Shown piece after piece: positions 34,064 to 45,963 of a stretch of 64,000 nucleotides of DNA. Position 1 is the first letter of the stretch. Each line of letters starts with the position of its first letter. Source of the DNA: Coprinellus micaceus. Taxonomy: Eukaryota; Basidiomycota; Agaricomycetes; Agaricales; Psathyrellaceae. Under the pieces are notes generated by a model. It did not search any database. It was not told where the DNA came from and saw nothing but the letters and a program-made list of their open reading frames with translations. The stretch spans positions 1,922,001 through 1,986,000 of the forward strand of contig OX596336.1 of assembly GCA_951394405.1 (NCBI GenBank), in the 5' to 3' direction. Position numbers and translations under genes: made by a program.

Positions 34064-34622
34064 GTGTGTCCCTGGTCCTGGAGGAGTTTTAATCTCGGCC
34101 ATGTTCTCGTTTCTTGTCGTCGAAAGATACCGACGCTGCGCGTACTGGGAAGGGGTCCTTATGTCAACATCACTATCTCGCTTCTGCGATTATTCCCTAT
34201 GTTGCAATAAACTTTCCGTAAACTCTAGTTATCGATCCGCCCTGGGTTCTGAGCGCGAGGCGAACCTTCTGGGGGTGGCGAGTCCGGGAACAGGGTTGGG
34301 ACCTTTGTCACATATACTGAGCGTTTGGTGTAGGCGCCGGTGGTTCCCTTTTCCCCCAGAGTCTCTCAGTGTGGAATAGATCGCTCTCAGGCATCATCAG
34401 TGCGCTGCGCGACCAATAGACCGGTGCTGGCCCATGCGACGGGTATTGTTGTAGGGTGACGACACGGCTGTTGCAACTCTTTCACTGCTCTTGCCTGCTC
34501 CAACGCCCCCGCCGTCGTCACCCCAGAATTCTTGCAGCTCCCCGAGGAAGAAAATTTGTCCAGCGATAAATTTGATTTCATACTCGGTAGCGCTCGATCT
34601 TGACACTTGGCAAAAAAGGGTA
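34064..34622. other. intergenic spacer
   Basis: 559 bases between TLG2 and the MscS-type channel, same strand. Short frames only; must hold the channel promoter. Confidence 0.5.
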
Positions 34623-37600
34623 ATGACGTCGAGCGCGGACGGGCAACGTAAAGCGGGCGAGGCGTCGTTCTACACGTCGCTCAACTTGGACGACTCCGCC
34701 AACGACCTCTTCTACAGACCCAACCAACACGCTCGTTCACCCGGCTTGGAAAGGGCGCCATTAGTAGAGCAGAGCTCTCCTTCAACCCCAATTACAGGTT
34801 AGTGTGACGGGAGAACGGGGGCATATGGCCGTGTTCTGTCCAGTTCTCTTCATTTTTTGTTGTCGTTGGGGATCGTCGCTAAAGTCTCCTTCACTCTGCT
34901 TCTCGTCGCCACCCTGCACGCTGTACAGGTCGAAACACAGTCTCGACCAATCCAAACGAGCCTATTGATCCAACTTCCCAACACGTTCCTTTCATTTACC
35001 CACCACGACCTTCGACAACCCCTTCGACTCCAGACCCTCAGAATCGGGGAATGGCCAGCGGGCAGAACTTGTACGATCCTGAGCGCGGTCAGGGGTACCC
35101 GCCAGCAGCAGTCCATGGTAACGCACAAGCCAGTAGTAGCAGCAGCAGCCACGAAAAGGTGCACGACCCGAACACGCCGTTGAAGACCCACCGACCCCCT
35201 GGTGGCTCGCGCGCATCGAGCTGGGATTTACTGGGCGGAATCAAGAAGATCGAGCAGTCGTACGAGCAGTTTGACACAAGAAATGCGAGTCAGAGCCATC
35301 TTGTCTACGCTGACGGTGACACGCCGAAAAACAAGGTCAGGGTTTGGCTTGGAGGTTTCTTTCCCTGCAGATTCTTTCTCTCGCGCCGAACGACCTGGGG
35401 CGGCTATGGCAGCTTGACGTGGTGATACACGAGGCGGCCATATCTCTCTTGTTTTGATCTCAATGGAGCCCCTTGAACAGACGCCCGCTGCGAGTGCTGC
35501 GCTGCCGTGTCATTTTGAGGGTACTCTTGCCTCGCCGCTGGGCGCCAAACCCAACCCAGGCCTGGGGTGGCTTCTGCGAATCCGCCAAACAATTATAGCC
35601 AACCTTCCACCTCCATGGTCACCCCAGTTCTTCTTCATTTCAACTCTGTATGATGTCAGAGCCTGGTCCTTACCGTTCTTTCGTCTCTAGCTTTCAAAGG
35701 CATACCTCTTCCTGCTGAACGCATCGATTGTTACTCGGTGGTTCCTCTTCATCGTACCGGTGCTCGGCATAATCTGGATCCCGGGGATATTATCTATCAC
35801 CAAATTCCCCAACGCCAGGGTAAGTAGCATGTTTGCTGAATATTTCGACCCGGGAGACCCTCGCTAATTGAACCTTTTATCGTACCTTTCATTCGATCAC
35901 CGACCACTTGACCTTTACCTTCGGTTAATCACGTCCACGCGACGATGCTGTCCTTAGGTCTGGGCAGTAAAGCTCATCTGGTGGAGTATCTGGCTCACCG
36001 TGGTATGGGCAGGTGCGTGCATCGGTTATGCTTCAGGTGCCGGATTTCATATTCTAATTGTCTTTCCGGTGCAGGGTGGTGGGCTGCACTCGCGTTCTCG
36101 TGAGTTCATTTCCCTTTCTCGATCCCGAGAGACGTAATTTGCTGAATGGTGACCATCCTTTTCAGCCGCATCGTACCGCCTATCATCAGGGCCACTCTTG
36201 GTACCGTAGCCGTCGGCACGAGGCGCTACATTGAATGGATGGGTGTATTGCACAGGTAAGCTCCCCGTTTCCCTTTCTTCATGGTGGTGCCCTGAACAGG
36301 TTTCGCAATGAATGAATATTTCCCTCCTTTCGTCTCCTGCTTCCTTTCTCCCGCGTCGTTCTGATTCTGACTCTACATTCACAGATACATTGCCTTCTTC
36401 GCGTGGTCGATAGCGCTTTGGGTCTCTTGGCAGCCCCTCATTCAGAACCGCCAGGTTAATCCAGGTGATAAGAGCACTAGAGCTGTCGCTCTCATTGCGA
36501 GGATTCTATTCGCGTTGTGGATCTGCTCCGCCGTTCTTTTGTTTGAGAAGTTTGCAATCCAATGGATCGCCGGCAAGTTCCATGAGAGGTCGTATGCAGG
36601 TACGTTAGCGACCCATTTCCGGACGCCACCCCCTCTCGCAAACAACCCATACATGTCCTGGCCTTGCCTCGTTCCGTTATGTCGGTCCAGTGTCGTCTGA
36701 CCAGTAATACCTCTGCTTCTAGAACGCATTGCCGATCAGAAGTACGCCGTCAAGGCTCTGGTCACGCTCTATCGATTTTCGAGCGACGTTCCTGGTCGTA
36801 CAGATGTGTTGGCCGGCGATGCGCAGACTGCCAAAGGAAGCTTTTCAAATCCGAAGCGCGTGTTCAAGAAGATTCGGGAAGGAGTACGGCTCGCTGCAAC
36901 AACTACCACCACTGCGTTGGGTAACGTCGCCTCGGAGATTGCTGGAAGGTATGTTTACGATCGTTCGGAGTGAAAAAAAAAACCCCTTTTCCTGAAATTT
37001 CACCCCTTTGTTAGCTCGGTTCTGCAGCCGAACTCCCCTCAGGCTATCGTGAAGACGGCCCTTGAATCTGCAAACAAATCGCGTCTGGTCAGTCACTTTC
37101 GTTCAATCCTGGCAAACTCACCACCCTGACCGTCGTGCTTGTAGCTCGCTCGCCGTATTTTCTACTCGTTCGCCGGGAACAGGGCGGAGTATATGCTCGT
37201 CGAAGACATCCAAAAGTACTTTCCCACTCCAGATGAAGCCGACCGGGTATTCTCCCTTTTCGATAAAGATTCAAACGGAGATGCATCTCGTGAAGAAGTT
37301 GAGATGGCATTGATGTGAGTAGTGCATCGTGTCCACTCCGAGAAAAGAACATTGGACTCAAGGACTTGGCCTTGGCCTTTTGTTTCCGTTTTCAACAGGG
37401 AGTTCCACCGCGAGCAACTTTCCATCGAAAATTCTATGCGCGATCTGGATAGTGCCGTCGGGCGTTTGGATAACATCCTCATGTCCTTGTTCGTGGTTAT
37501 CGCCATTCTTATCTTTGCTGTGGCTCTGGTAAGTTCTGTCAAATTATGCCGTGCAGTCCATTCAATATTCTGGCGCTTTCCCTTCTACTTCTTGTCTTCT

Positions 37601-39215
37601 GCGGAGCCCCACATTCGTGGATCCCTCTCGGCTCTGCTATTTCCTTTCTTCTTACACCTTCCCTTCGAATGCTAACGTAGACCTCGCTGATTTCCCTTGT
37701 GACATCAGGAAGCGCAATTGGCGACCATTATTACTGGAGCCGGGACACTCATCCTGGGTCTGAGTTGGCTCATTGGAGGAAGTTTGCAAGAGGTTTTGAC
37801 CAGCATCATCTTCCTCTTCATCAAGCATCCCTTCGATGTTGGTGATCGAGTCGTGGTCAACAAGGAGACCTACACAGTCAAGGAAATTAGGCTTTTGAGC
37901 ACCGTCTTCTTAGACGGCAACTCTATATCCGTGCAGGCCCCGAATTCGCAGCTTAATACGTTGGTAAGTCCGATCGACCTCATTCTATCGTTTTTAGCTC
38001 TTCGGCTCGGAAAACAGTGACTGACGATGCGGCTTTACCCCCCTCCAGTTTATTCAAAATTACAGACGAAGCCCACAGGTATGGCCCTGTTCTCATTCCA
38101 CGCTTATTATGAATGGGTGATTGACTCGGAAATTGATAGATGTCTGAGACCTTCACATTCGACGTGTCGTACTGTACCTCCTTTGAGGACCTAGAGAGGC
38201 TTCGCGAGAAGATGCTCGAGTTCGTCACGAACGAGAGGCGCGACTACCAGCCTGTTTTTGATGTGAACATCAAAGGTATGTACCGCGTGCCTCGATCCTC
38301 GCCTAATCGCACCTACGGAAATGAGCCTATTATTGACGAACTGTCCGACCGGCTCTTCCATCCTCTGTGCTTCAACCCTTCGGTGCCGCCATCCGTTCTT
38401 CATATCCAGACTTCCCGGAACAATCCAAGATGACACTGGGTGTGGATATCAAGTACAAGTCTAATGGGCAGATCGCCTCGCTCAAGAGTAAGTCTCTTTG
38501 TCTATTTCCTCTTCCCTTCACATCGTCACTCGTATGCGTCACCCTTTATCATCATTCTACATTCATGCCTCCATGCTTTCATATGACCTTTCTCCTCGTT
38601 GCTTGCATGAATGAACGATGTGCTGACCTTGAGTTTTGCCCTTTCCAGCTAAGCGCCGGAACAAGTGGATCTGTGCCCTGAAGCAAGCCCTGGCTGAAGT
38701 CAAGATTTACGGCCCGACTGGCGACCCCAGCCCTCCACCTGCTGTTGCACGTTACACTCAGGTACCCTGGGATACCGTGTTGTATGAAGACCAGAAGGAT
38801 GCCGCAGAGAAGAATGCCGAAAAGGGTACAGGCGTTCCTCGATCACCGCTGGCTGGAAGCTGGGCTCTGCGCGACAAGAACGCTGTAATCCGTATGTGCA
38901 TTTCCTTCTTCATCGCCCGTAATGGGCTTAGACTGCCGCTCATATGGTGTTATGGACTTAGTCGACCCAACCTCGGATGTCTTCGGTGATGGATCGGAGG
39001 TGTATATGTCCACGCCTCAACAGGAGAGGCCGGAGCCCAACCTCTTGCACCAGAGGTATCAGCAAGCCCACGCTCAGCCGACCGGGCCTTCTGCTATGAC
39101 TACCGCCTATGCGGGTATGCCAGCTCCCTCCCTTGGTACCGCAGGTCAGGTCCCACAGGCCCAATCACCTTTCGCTGGTGGGGAGTCGATCGAATTGACC
39201 CCTCGTCGTCCCTGA
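34623..39215 (+). CDS. MscS-type mechanosensitive channel with EF-hand (fungal Msy1/2 type)
   Basis: Related to fission yeast Msy1/Msy2, calcium-regulated channels of the ER or cell surface acting in hypo-osmotic shock. Seventeen exons: 34623-34797, 34929-35335, 35691-35819, 35958-36012, 36075-36099, 36166-36255, 36385-36599, 36723-36948, 37015-37087, 37145-37314, 37399-37528, 37709-37963, 38049-38078, 38140-38275, 38410-38487, 38649-38891, 38962-39215; phases close to 896 residues. Order: disordered N-terminus, four or more membrane segments ([60 protein letters not shown]), an EF-hand with a complete loop [12 protein letters not shown] (residues 505-516), the pore helix [20 protein letters not shown] and the MscS beta domain ([28 protein letters not shown]). 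Exons 5 and 13 are only 25 and 30 bases. Confidence 0.95.
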
Positions 39216-40629
39216 GGATAGGTCCTTCACACTACGGCTACCTGTCTGGTAGCCTATCGCGCCCATTTCTTTTCCCCTCTTGGGCGACCCCCGCTTCCGG
39301 TATTACCTTACTCTCACCTGCTCACCCCATTTCTCACAAACACCGGGCTGGGACCATGGACATATCTTCCTTTCCTTGCTTTGACACCCGTTCCTGGCAT
39401 ACATCTACTCGCATATCTACAATTTCAACACTGCCGGAGCCTAGACTCGTTAGAGTGCAGAACAAGGACACTTATCACAGCAGCTTACCTACTCACTATA
39501 CTTACCAAATGTCTCACCCCAGCATGTTTACAACACAGCCAACCCTCATCCTTTCTGACAGGCCTTCCCGAAATTTATCCCGCTGTTGGGCGTCCCGGCA
39601 CCATAATCGCAATGTTGAATATTGCGAGCACCGAATAAGCGTTAATTGACATCGCGAGTCCGTCGTTCCGCAGTATCCCGACCGACACGGACGGGTGGTC
39701 GTTTAGGCGCCCAGAAAAGAAGCGCCCATGGTCAAACCCGACCTTCAGTGACAGGCTGATGGTGAACCGGATGGACACTGATGCGCCGAAGGCCTCGGAG
39801 GGGTTAATGAGCCACATGGATGGCGAGGAAAGGAGGCTGATGAAATAGGGTGGTTTGTGTTAAGACAGAAACGGAACACGTAGTGAACAAAAAAAAACAA
39901 GCCTGTGTGCATCACATGCACATGCCTTCGTCGAAGGTAGAGTAGCGAGAACGAGACATAATACATAGCGAGGCATAAAATCGTATAAATAAATATGGAT
40001 CCCACTTAAGAGGGATTTAAAGCGAATTGGAGAGGTAGAATGCGTTATGTGTGGTACACAAGGTAGTCAGTCGGCCACCGCCATCTCCTGCTCTCCATCA
40101 ACTGCACTGCACACGGACGATCCCTTCACATACCCATCTGATGTTATTCAGACCTCGTCTCGTGCCCCCATCTGATACAGCCTGCCTATCATGGCACCAC
40201 CAGAGTCATGGCTCACCATGGATCAAATCAGCTAGGGGGTCTGACTCGACCGCCCCGCTCGATCACTCGTCATCCAAAAGTTCGTTGTGATATGTCCCGC
40301 TGGCCCTGTCCTCGTGCGTTCCTGGATCCGTTGCTACTTGGGCGTGGGCGTAGGCTCCTCGGGGCAATTCCACCTTCATATCGCCAAACTCATGCCCGGA
40401 CATGTACCGCCCCCGACATCCATTCCCCTTCCCCTATCTCAGAGCGTCTTATGGCCCTCAACGCCCACCATTTTACTTCCCGATTAGCGCTCCATCCTTC
40501 CACTCTCCTTGCACGATCTCCATCCGCCGACCCCATTCAGAATCGGCAACTCCCGAAGCCACCTCTCCTACAACCTTGACACAACCGCTTTCATCGACAC
40601 CCTTCCACCCGTGCCCAACTGTCAACGTC
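39216..40629. other. long convergent intergenic region
   Basis: 1.4 kb between the channel stop and the stop of the acyl-CoA ligase on the other strand. Holds both 3' ends. An 80-codon minus-strand frame at 39575-39817 and plus-strand frames at 40208-40755 show no recognisable motif. There is an A-run near 39887. I cannot support a gene. Confidence 0.45.
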
Positions 40630-43600
40630 TTAAAGGTTGGCAGTAGGCTCCTTCCCATATTTCGGCGACGAACTCCGTTTCCTTGCCTCCCAGTGTCGCT
40701 TCGCAAACTCCCGGAGCTCGCTTTTGATGATCTTTCCCGAGGGTGTATGTTCTGAAATAGGAAGGTGTATGCCCTCAAATCAGTACACATGGTCACACCA
40801 ACACCCACATCATCCGCCCTCTTGGTGGAAAAAATCTGTCCTGAAAGGGCTAAGAGATAGAAGGAGAAGAAGCTGAACGCACCGAAGGATTCGTTATGAA
40901 CGACGATCATGACCGGAACAGCAAATCTCGGGAGTCTACAAACGAAGTCGAAGGTCGAAGGAGCGGACGAAAATTCCGTGAGCATAGGAGTTTCTCAGGT
41001 TACGCCTTGGCGCATTGAAAACAGCATCGGGAGGCTCACCGGGTACGCACAGCCGCCATGAGAGTCCCTTCTGTCACGCTCGCTCGATAGGGTGGCTTGA
41101 CTGACACAACAGCCGCGACTAGCTCCCCTAGTCGCTCGTCTGGAACGCCTACGGCCGCGGCTTCGTGTACCCGAGGATCAGCATAAAGCGCGTTCTCAAC
41201 AGACACGGAATCCTGAATGAGGGCACGACGGCAACAGCAGAGTAACGGCCACGACCGGGCATGAGGTAGAAGGGCGCACAGAAATGCGTGCAATGATTCC
41301 CGGATGGGATAGAAGCCCCGGTCAGTGTCGATCGATCGATCGAGAGATGGATGGAGGTTAACGCACAATATTTTCTCCGCCGCGGATTATGATATCTTTG
41401 ACTGGATGGAGAGATTTTGAATGAAACAGATACTGGGAGGGGCGAGAGTACGCACTGCGATCTTTGATGTAGAGAAAATCTTCCTCATCGAGATAACCCA
41501 GGTCGCCACTCTTGAGCCAGCCGTCGACGGTTATGGCCTTCCGGGTTGCTTCTGTAAAGCACGGCACCAGACCGGGGTCGAGTGGTGGAGTAAGAGTGAA
41601 AGGCGGGAGAGGGTTCAGTCAGGTCTGGTACTGAGGGATTTGTTAAACTTTGCTCGCACTAACCTGGGTCGCGCCAGTACTCCTTCATCACATTGGGACC
41701 GCGTCTAGCCGATTGTAAGCCCCCGACGCAAAGAAACCTGGCAAGATGATACTCACAACCACACTTCGCCGACCTGTCCCCGGTCGACGACTTTTCCATC
41801 TCGAACGATGCGGATTTCGTTCACGGGAGATGCTCTCCCTGTGCTTTTCGGCCGCACCAGATAATCCTCTCCTGATGCCTGCGATAAGGCGGAACCTTTA
41901 GGTGCTAGCATCTATGAAAAAGGGCCCTGGCTTACCGAGACTGCAATCGAATTAGTTTCTGTCAGACCGTAGCCTTGGATCCTAGGCGTAGTTGAGCCGT
42001 CTGGCATATTTTCCGAGGATGAATGGGAAACTCACATGGTAGCAGTAGGGAAGGCCTCTCTGGCCCTCGGAACGAGAGAGTCTGGAGCTGGCGCGCCGCC
42101 GAATAGCAGTCCTTCTAGTGGGTGACCCACGAGTGAACTCTCGACGAGGTCCGAAACCATCGAGGGGACCCTATTAAACCGGATAGTATATTCTTAGAAT
42201 CGTCGAGTGAGGCAGAGCACCAACGCGCGTTACCCACCCTCCAGCTACCGCAACATTCTCCTTTTTGATGAGCCTGACCGCTAGGAGCCCGGTGAGACTT
42301 GGTTGAAGAATACACGCGACGTAACTAACCTTCCTCTGGTTCCCATTTCTTCATGAGTATAATCTTCATTCCGGTGAGTGTGGCCATCATCTGGAACGAA
42401 GTTAGGTTGGGATTTAAAAGACTGGGAAAGATCGACCTACCGAATAACTGGTCGATCCGGTTACATGGAAGAGAGGGACAGCCACAAGCGCCGCCTTCTG
42501 GGGCACCGCCGTTGACGAGTTGGCGGACGGCTGGTGCGTGCTCGCGCTTGGGGGACTAGAAGTGGGATACCCCTCGCCTCTGCGCAACGCTGCTCTGAAT
42601 CCCCCGACGAGGACCTGCACAAAACCATGAGCATATTTAGTTGTGAGCAATCTCGCATGCTTACATTGAGCACATTGGTCAGAAACTGCCGCTGGGTGCT
42701 CAGGACACCTTTTGGTAGTCCAGTCGTCCCCGACGTAAAGATGATGGTGGCGTTGTCTTCTGGGTAAATGGGTATCTGGCGTTTAAGTGCTTCGATACCC
42801 AGAGGATGTGTGTAGGGCATGAGAGCATCACGGAGTGGGGAGATACCAGCCCATCGACTGGTCAAAGTGTCGATCACAATGAAATGAGCCGGAATGCTCG
42901 GTGCATTATTCGAGGAGACCGAGGAGGGTGAAACGAGCGGAGCCAAAAGGTCCGCGCGTTCGCTGTCGACAAAGATGAGCTTGCAATCGGTGTATGACAG
43001 ACAGTGCCGTAGGGGATCGACAGGCAGCCAGCTAGGGTGGTGACGTCGAAATGGGTCAGGAAAGAAGAACGAAACGGCCGTAATAGCAATAGCTTATCGG
43101 ACGTACGCATTGGCGAGCACGGCGACGGCGCCTATGAGATCTGCAATATGGGGATGAGCTAAAGTGGAAGAGCTAATCAATCAGAGACGCACGGCAGGCC
43201 CAAAAGATGATGAGGTATTCTGGAGAATTTCTCGAGCAGATGCCGACCCTGTCGCCTGCGGAAATACGATTGGGTCAGGAGATAGCATGGCAGATGACAA
43301 AAAAAAGACTCCGCATACCTTTTTGGATGTTATAGGCTGTGCGCATGAGGCCAGCGACGCGCATGGCTTGGTCGTGCACCTCCCTGTAGGACAGTCGGCG
43401 GTCCTCATAGACGATGTAGGTGTCGTGGGCGTATTGAGTGAGAGCAGCGAACCAAAATTCGCGCAGGTTCGGCCAGAGGTTTTTGTAGACATTGTAGAGG
43501 CGGCCATCGACGAGCGCAGTCTGGGTCTCATGGATTGAGCCCGGGGCAGTGAGCAAGGCCTCTGCTGCAGAAAAGGTCAGGGGTTGGGCCGTGGAGAGGG

Positions 43601-43691
43601 AGAGAATAAAGCCTACTGTCTGCGAGGGAGCGTTTGGGGGACCACGACATGGTGGTAACAGGGAGAGAACTGGGGAGGAGGGGGTTCCCAT
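40630..43691 (-). CDS. AMP-binding acyl-CoA ligase
   Basis: ANL-superfamily enzyme that activates a carboxylic acid with ATP and CoA. Sixteen exons from 43691 to 40630 (43691-43319, 43255-43193, 43140-43107, 43031-42665, 42614-42441, 42390-42330, 42280-42238, 42170-42036, 41981-41936, 41878-41757, 41704-41664, 41551-41456, 41401-41367, 41212-41040, 40935-40883, 40751-40630); phases close to 645 residues. Core motifs in order: [16 protein letters not shown] (P-loop, A3), VPLFHVTGS (A4), GYGLTETNS (A5), [21 protein letters not shown] (A7/A8), [12 protein letters not shown], and [15 protein letters not shown] with the A10 lysine. About 60 Ser/Pro/Ala-rich residues are inserted before A4. The last residues are ANL, which in some proteins acts as a weak peroxisomal signal. 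Substrate (fatty, aromatic or other acid) cannot be told. An intron near 41328-41342 has a short CGAT repeat. Confidence 0.93.
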
Positions 43692-44506
43692 TCGAATGCC
43701 TTTTTCTCATTCAGAGTCCTTAAACCCGAGGAGATCAGGGTACACCGTAGTACACGTGACCAGAAACCCAGCTACGGGAGTTCTAGGTGACCAGTGCACA
43801 TGCGCGAAATCGAGATATAGAATGAGTTACGCTACCTCGCCCAACCTCGACGACTACGAGGCACCAGCGGTTTGGGAAAGGGGAGGGGCGATTCGGAAAT
43901 ACCCGTCTCCGGCCATATTCTGGATTCTCTGAGAAGTGATTTGCGGTATGTGCGTGGATGCTGCGATGGGTCATAAAGACGTACCGGGATTGCAACCAGG
44001 GACAGTCTGGGAGGTAAAGTCGGTTCCACTGGTGACTGCAGAGGGGTCAGCAATGACATTTCAAACTCCGACGCGACCTCGATCTACTTATAACCGTTGA
44101 ACGGTGTGGTTTGCGACTATTTTGTAGGGAGAAAATGAAAGGCATTGTTTCTATGTAAGGGAACGGCCGGGTGGGTGTCCGGGAGCGGGGTGCATGACAC
44201 CATGATATTAGCAAAGTGGTGCGAAGCCCCTGTCAGTGTTTCTTACCCAAAACGCGCTCAGACGCGCAGTTCTTGGCCTGCTACGGGGCATACTGCTGGA
44301 AACAAACGATATTCCGTGTCTCCTGAGGACAAAGAACGGCAAGTAACTGACCAAGCGAGAAACAGACGCGAGTTCAGTGGGGTTGAACGGTTCGGACGGT
44401 TGCGCTCGGCTGCAGTAGCCGGCAGCCGGACCTATGTCCTGGTGTTTGGCGGAGTTAGGATCGCAGCGTGACAGCGTGCCATGTGCACTCCTTGACAAGA
44501 ACAACC
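43692..44506. promoter_or_regulatory. divergent promoter region, acyl-CoA ligase / RPB3
   Basis: 815 bases between the start codons of two divergent genes. No clear TATA box. Several short frames on both strands show no motif. Confidence 0.45.
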
Positions 44507-45816
44507 ATGCAGGCAGCAGAAGATTCCGGTCCCAGCGTCAGAATCCGCGAACTCAAGAAGGACGCGGTCGACTTTGTCCTCGAAAATGTCAACCTTGCTT
44601 TTGCAAACTCCCTCAGGAGGGTCATGATGGCAGATCTCCCAACAGTCGGTAAGTCTGGCTCCTCAAGGTCCAAACAGCATGACCAACCGTCTCAAAGCCA
44701 TCGACCTCGTCCAGTTCCTCGAAAATACTAGCGTACTCCCCGATGAGTATATTGCCCACCGACTCGGCCTCATCCCTCTTGTCAGCATGAATTGCGACGA
44801 AGCCATCCGATACACGCGCGACTGCACCTGTCTGCGAGGTTGCTCCTTCTGCTCAGTGACCCTCGAACTCAACGTCAAGTGCGAGGACGATACCACCATG
44901 GAAGTTACAAGCAATCACCTCGAAGTCGTGCCGTATGTGAATGACGATGATGTTGATACCATCGACACTGGAGACGAGATCGCGAAACGGTCGCCCAACT
45001 TTGGCTGGCCAGTGGGCAAAAGTACGTCGCGTCCTTCCTCATGGATGGGAATCATCCTGACTCGATACAGATGACGACAGCGTCTCTCCCATTCTCATCG
45101 GCAAGATTCGCAAGGGCCAACACATCCACGTCCGCTGTACTGCCAAAAAGGGTATCGCCAAAGAACATGCGAAATGGTCCCCCTGTTCCGCCGTCTCTTT
45201 CGAATACGACCCCCATAACAAACTTCGCCACACCTCGTACTGGTTTGAACAGGACATCAAGGACGAGTGGCCTCTATCCGAAAACGCCAAGGAGGAAGAG
45301 CCGCCCCGGGACGATGAGCCCTTCGACTTCAACGCCAGACCAAACAAGTTCTACTTCAGCGTCGAAACGGATGGCAGTCTAGGACCGCAGGAGGTCGTGA
45401 TGAAAGGGTTGGCCGAGCTGCAGACGAAGCTGGCTAATCTCATCCTGGGGCTGAAAAACCCCGACGCAGATATGGATGGGGCAGGCGGTGGGGCACCAAC
45501 TTGGGAAGGAGCCCCTGCTGGGCCTCCGGCGGGTGGAGGAGGATGGGGTTCCGCTTCAGGAGGCGGTGGGGGTGGATGGGGAGGCTCAGCAAGCCCTCCA
45601 CGAGCGTGGGGTGCCAGCCCAAGGGGCGCAGGGGGCGCAGCCTCAACGGCAGCAGGGACGAGCGCCTGGGGAGGCTCGACGTCGGCATGGAGTAGTAGTG
45701 GTACCAGTCCAGCGAATAGCGCAGGCGCTGGGTCGGGAGGCACGTCTGGGTGGGGAGCCGGGTCTAGTGCTGGCTGGGCTAGCCCCCCTCAGCAGACGGG
45801 CGGGTGGACTGTATAG
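44507..45816 (+). CDS. RPB3: RNA polymerase II subunit RPB3 with GW/WG-rich tail
   Basis: Alpha-like subunit that pairs with Rpb11 to nucleate Pol II assembly. Exons 44507-44648, 44698-45021, 45071-45816 give 403 residues; yeast Rpb3 has 318. Core features: [59 protein letters not shown], the zinc-site cysteines in [50 protein letters not shown], and [17 protein letters not shown] near the end of the fold. From about residue 287 a 117-residue Gly/Ser/Ala/Pro tail follows with nine tryptophans, most of them in GW or WG pairs, ending GGWTV. It reads as one open exon with no splice signal that would remove it. The RRN5-like gene starts 147 bases downstream on the same strand. Confidence 0.96.
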
Positions 45817-45963
45817 AGTCGATACTTGTTGTCGTTGACCGTGCGAAATCAATTATTAACGATCAAATTTATTACGGGCGCTAAACCTTCGCCTTTCCTT
45901 TTCCTCCACCGGCCATGACAACGTTTGTCGTCCATTCACGTTGTATGCCCCTTCCCCGGAAAC

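Noticed and set aside
39575..39817. 80-codon frame, minus strand
   Set aside because: No motif and no splice partners; sits in the 3' region of two converging genes.
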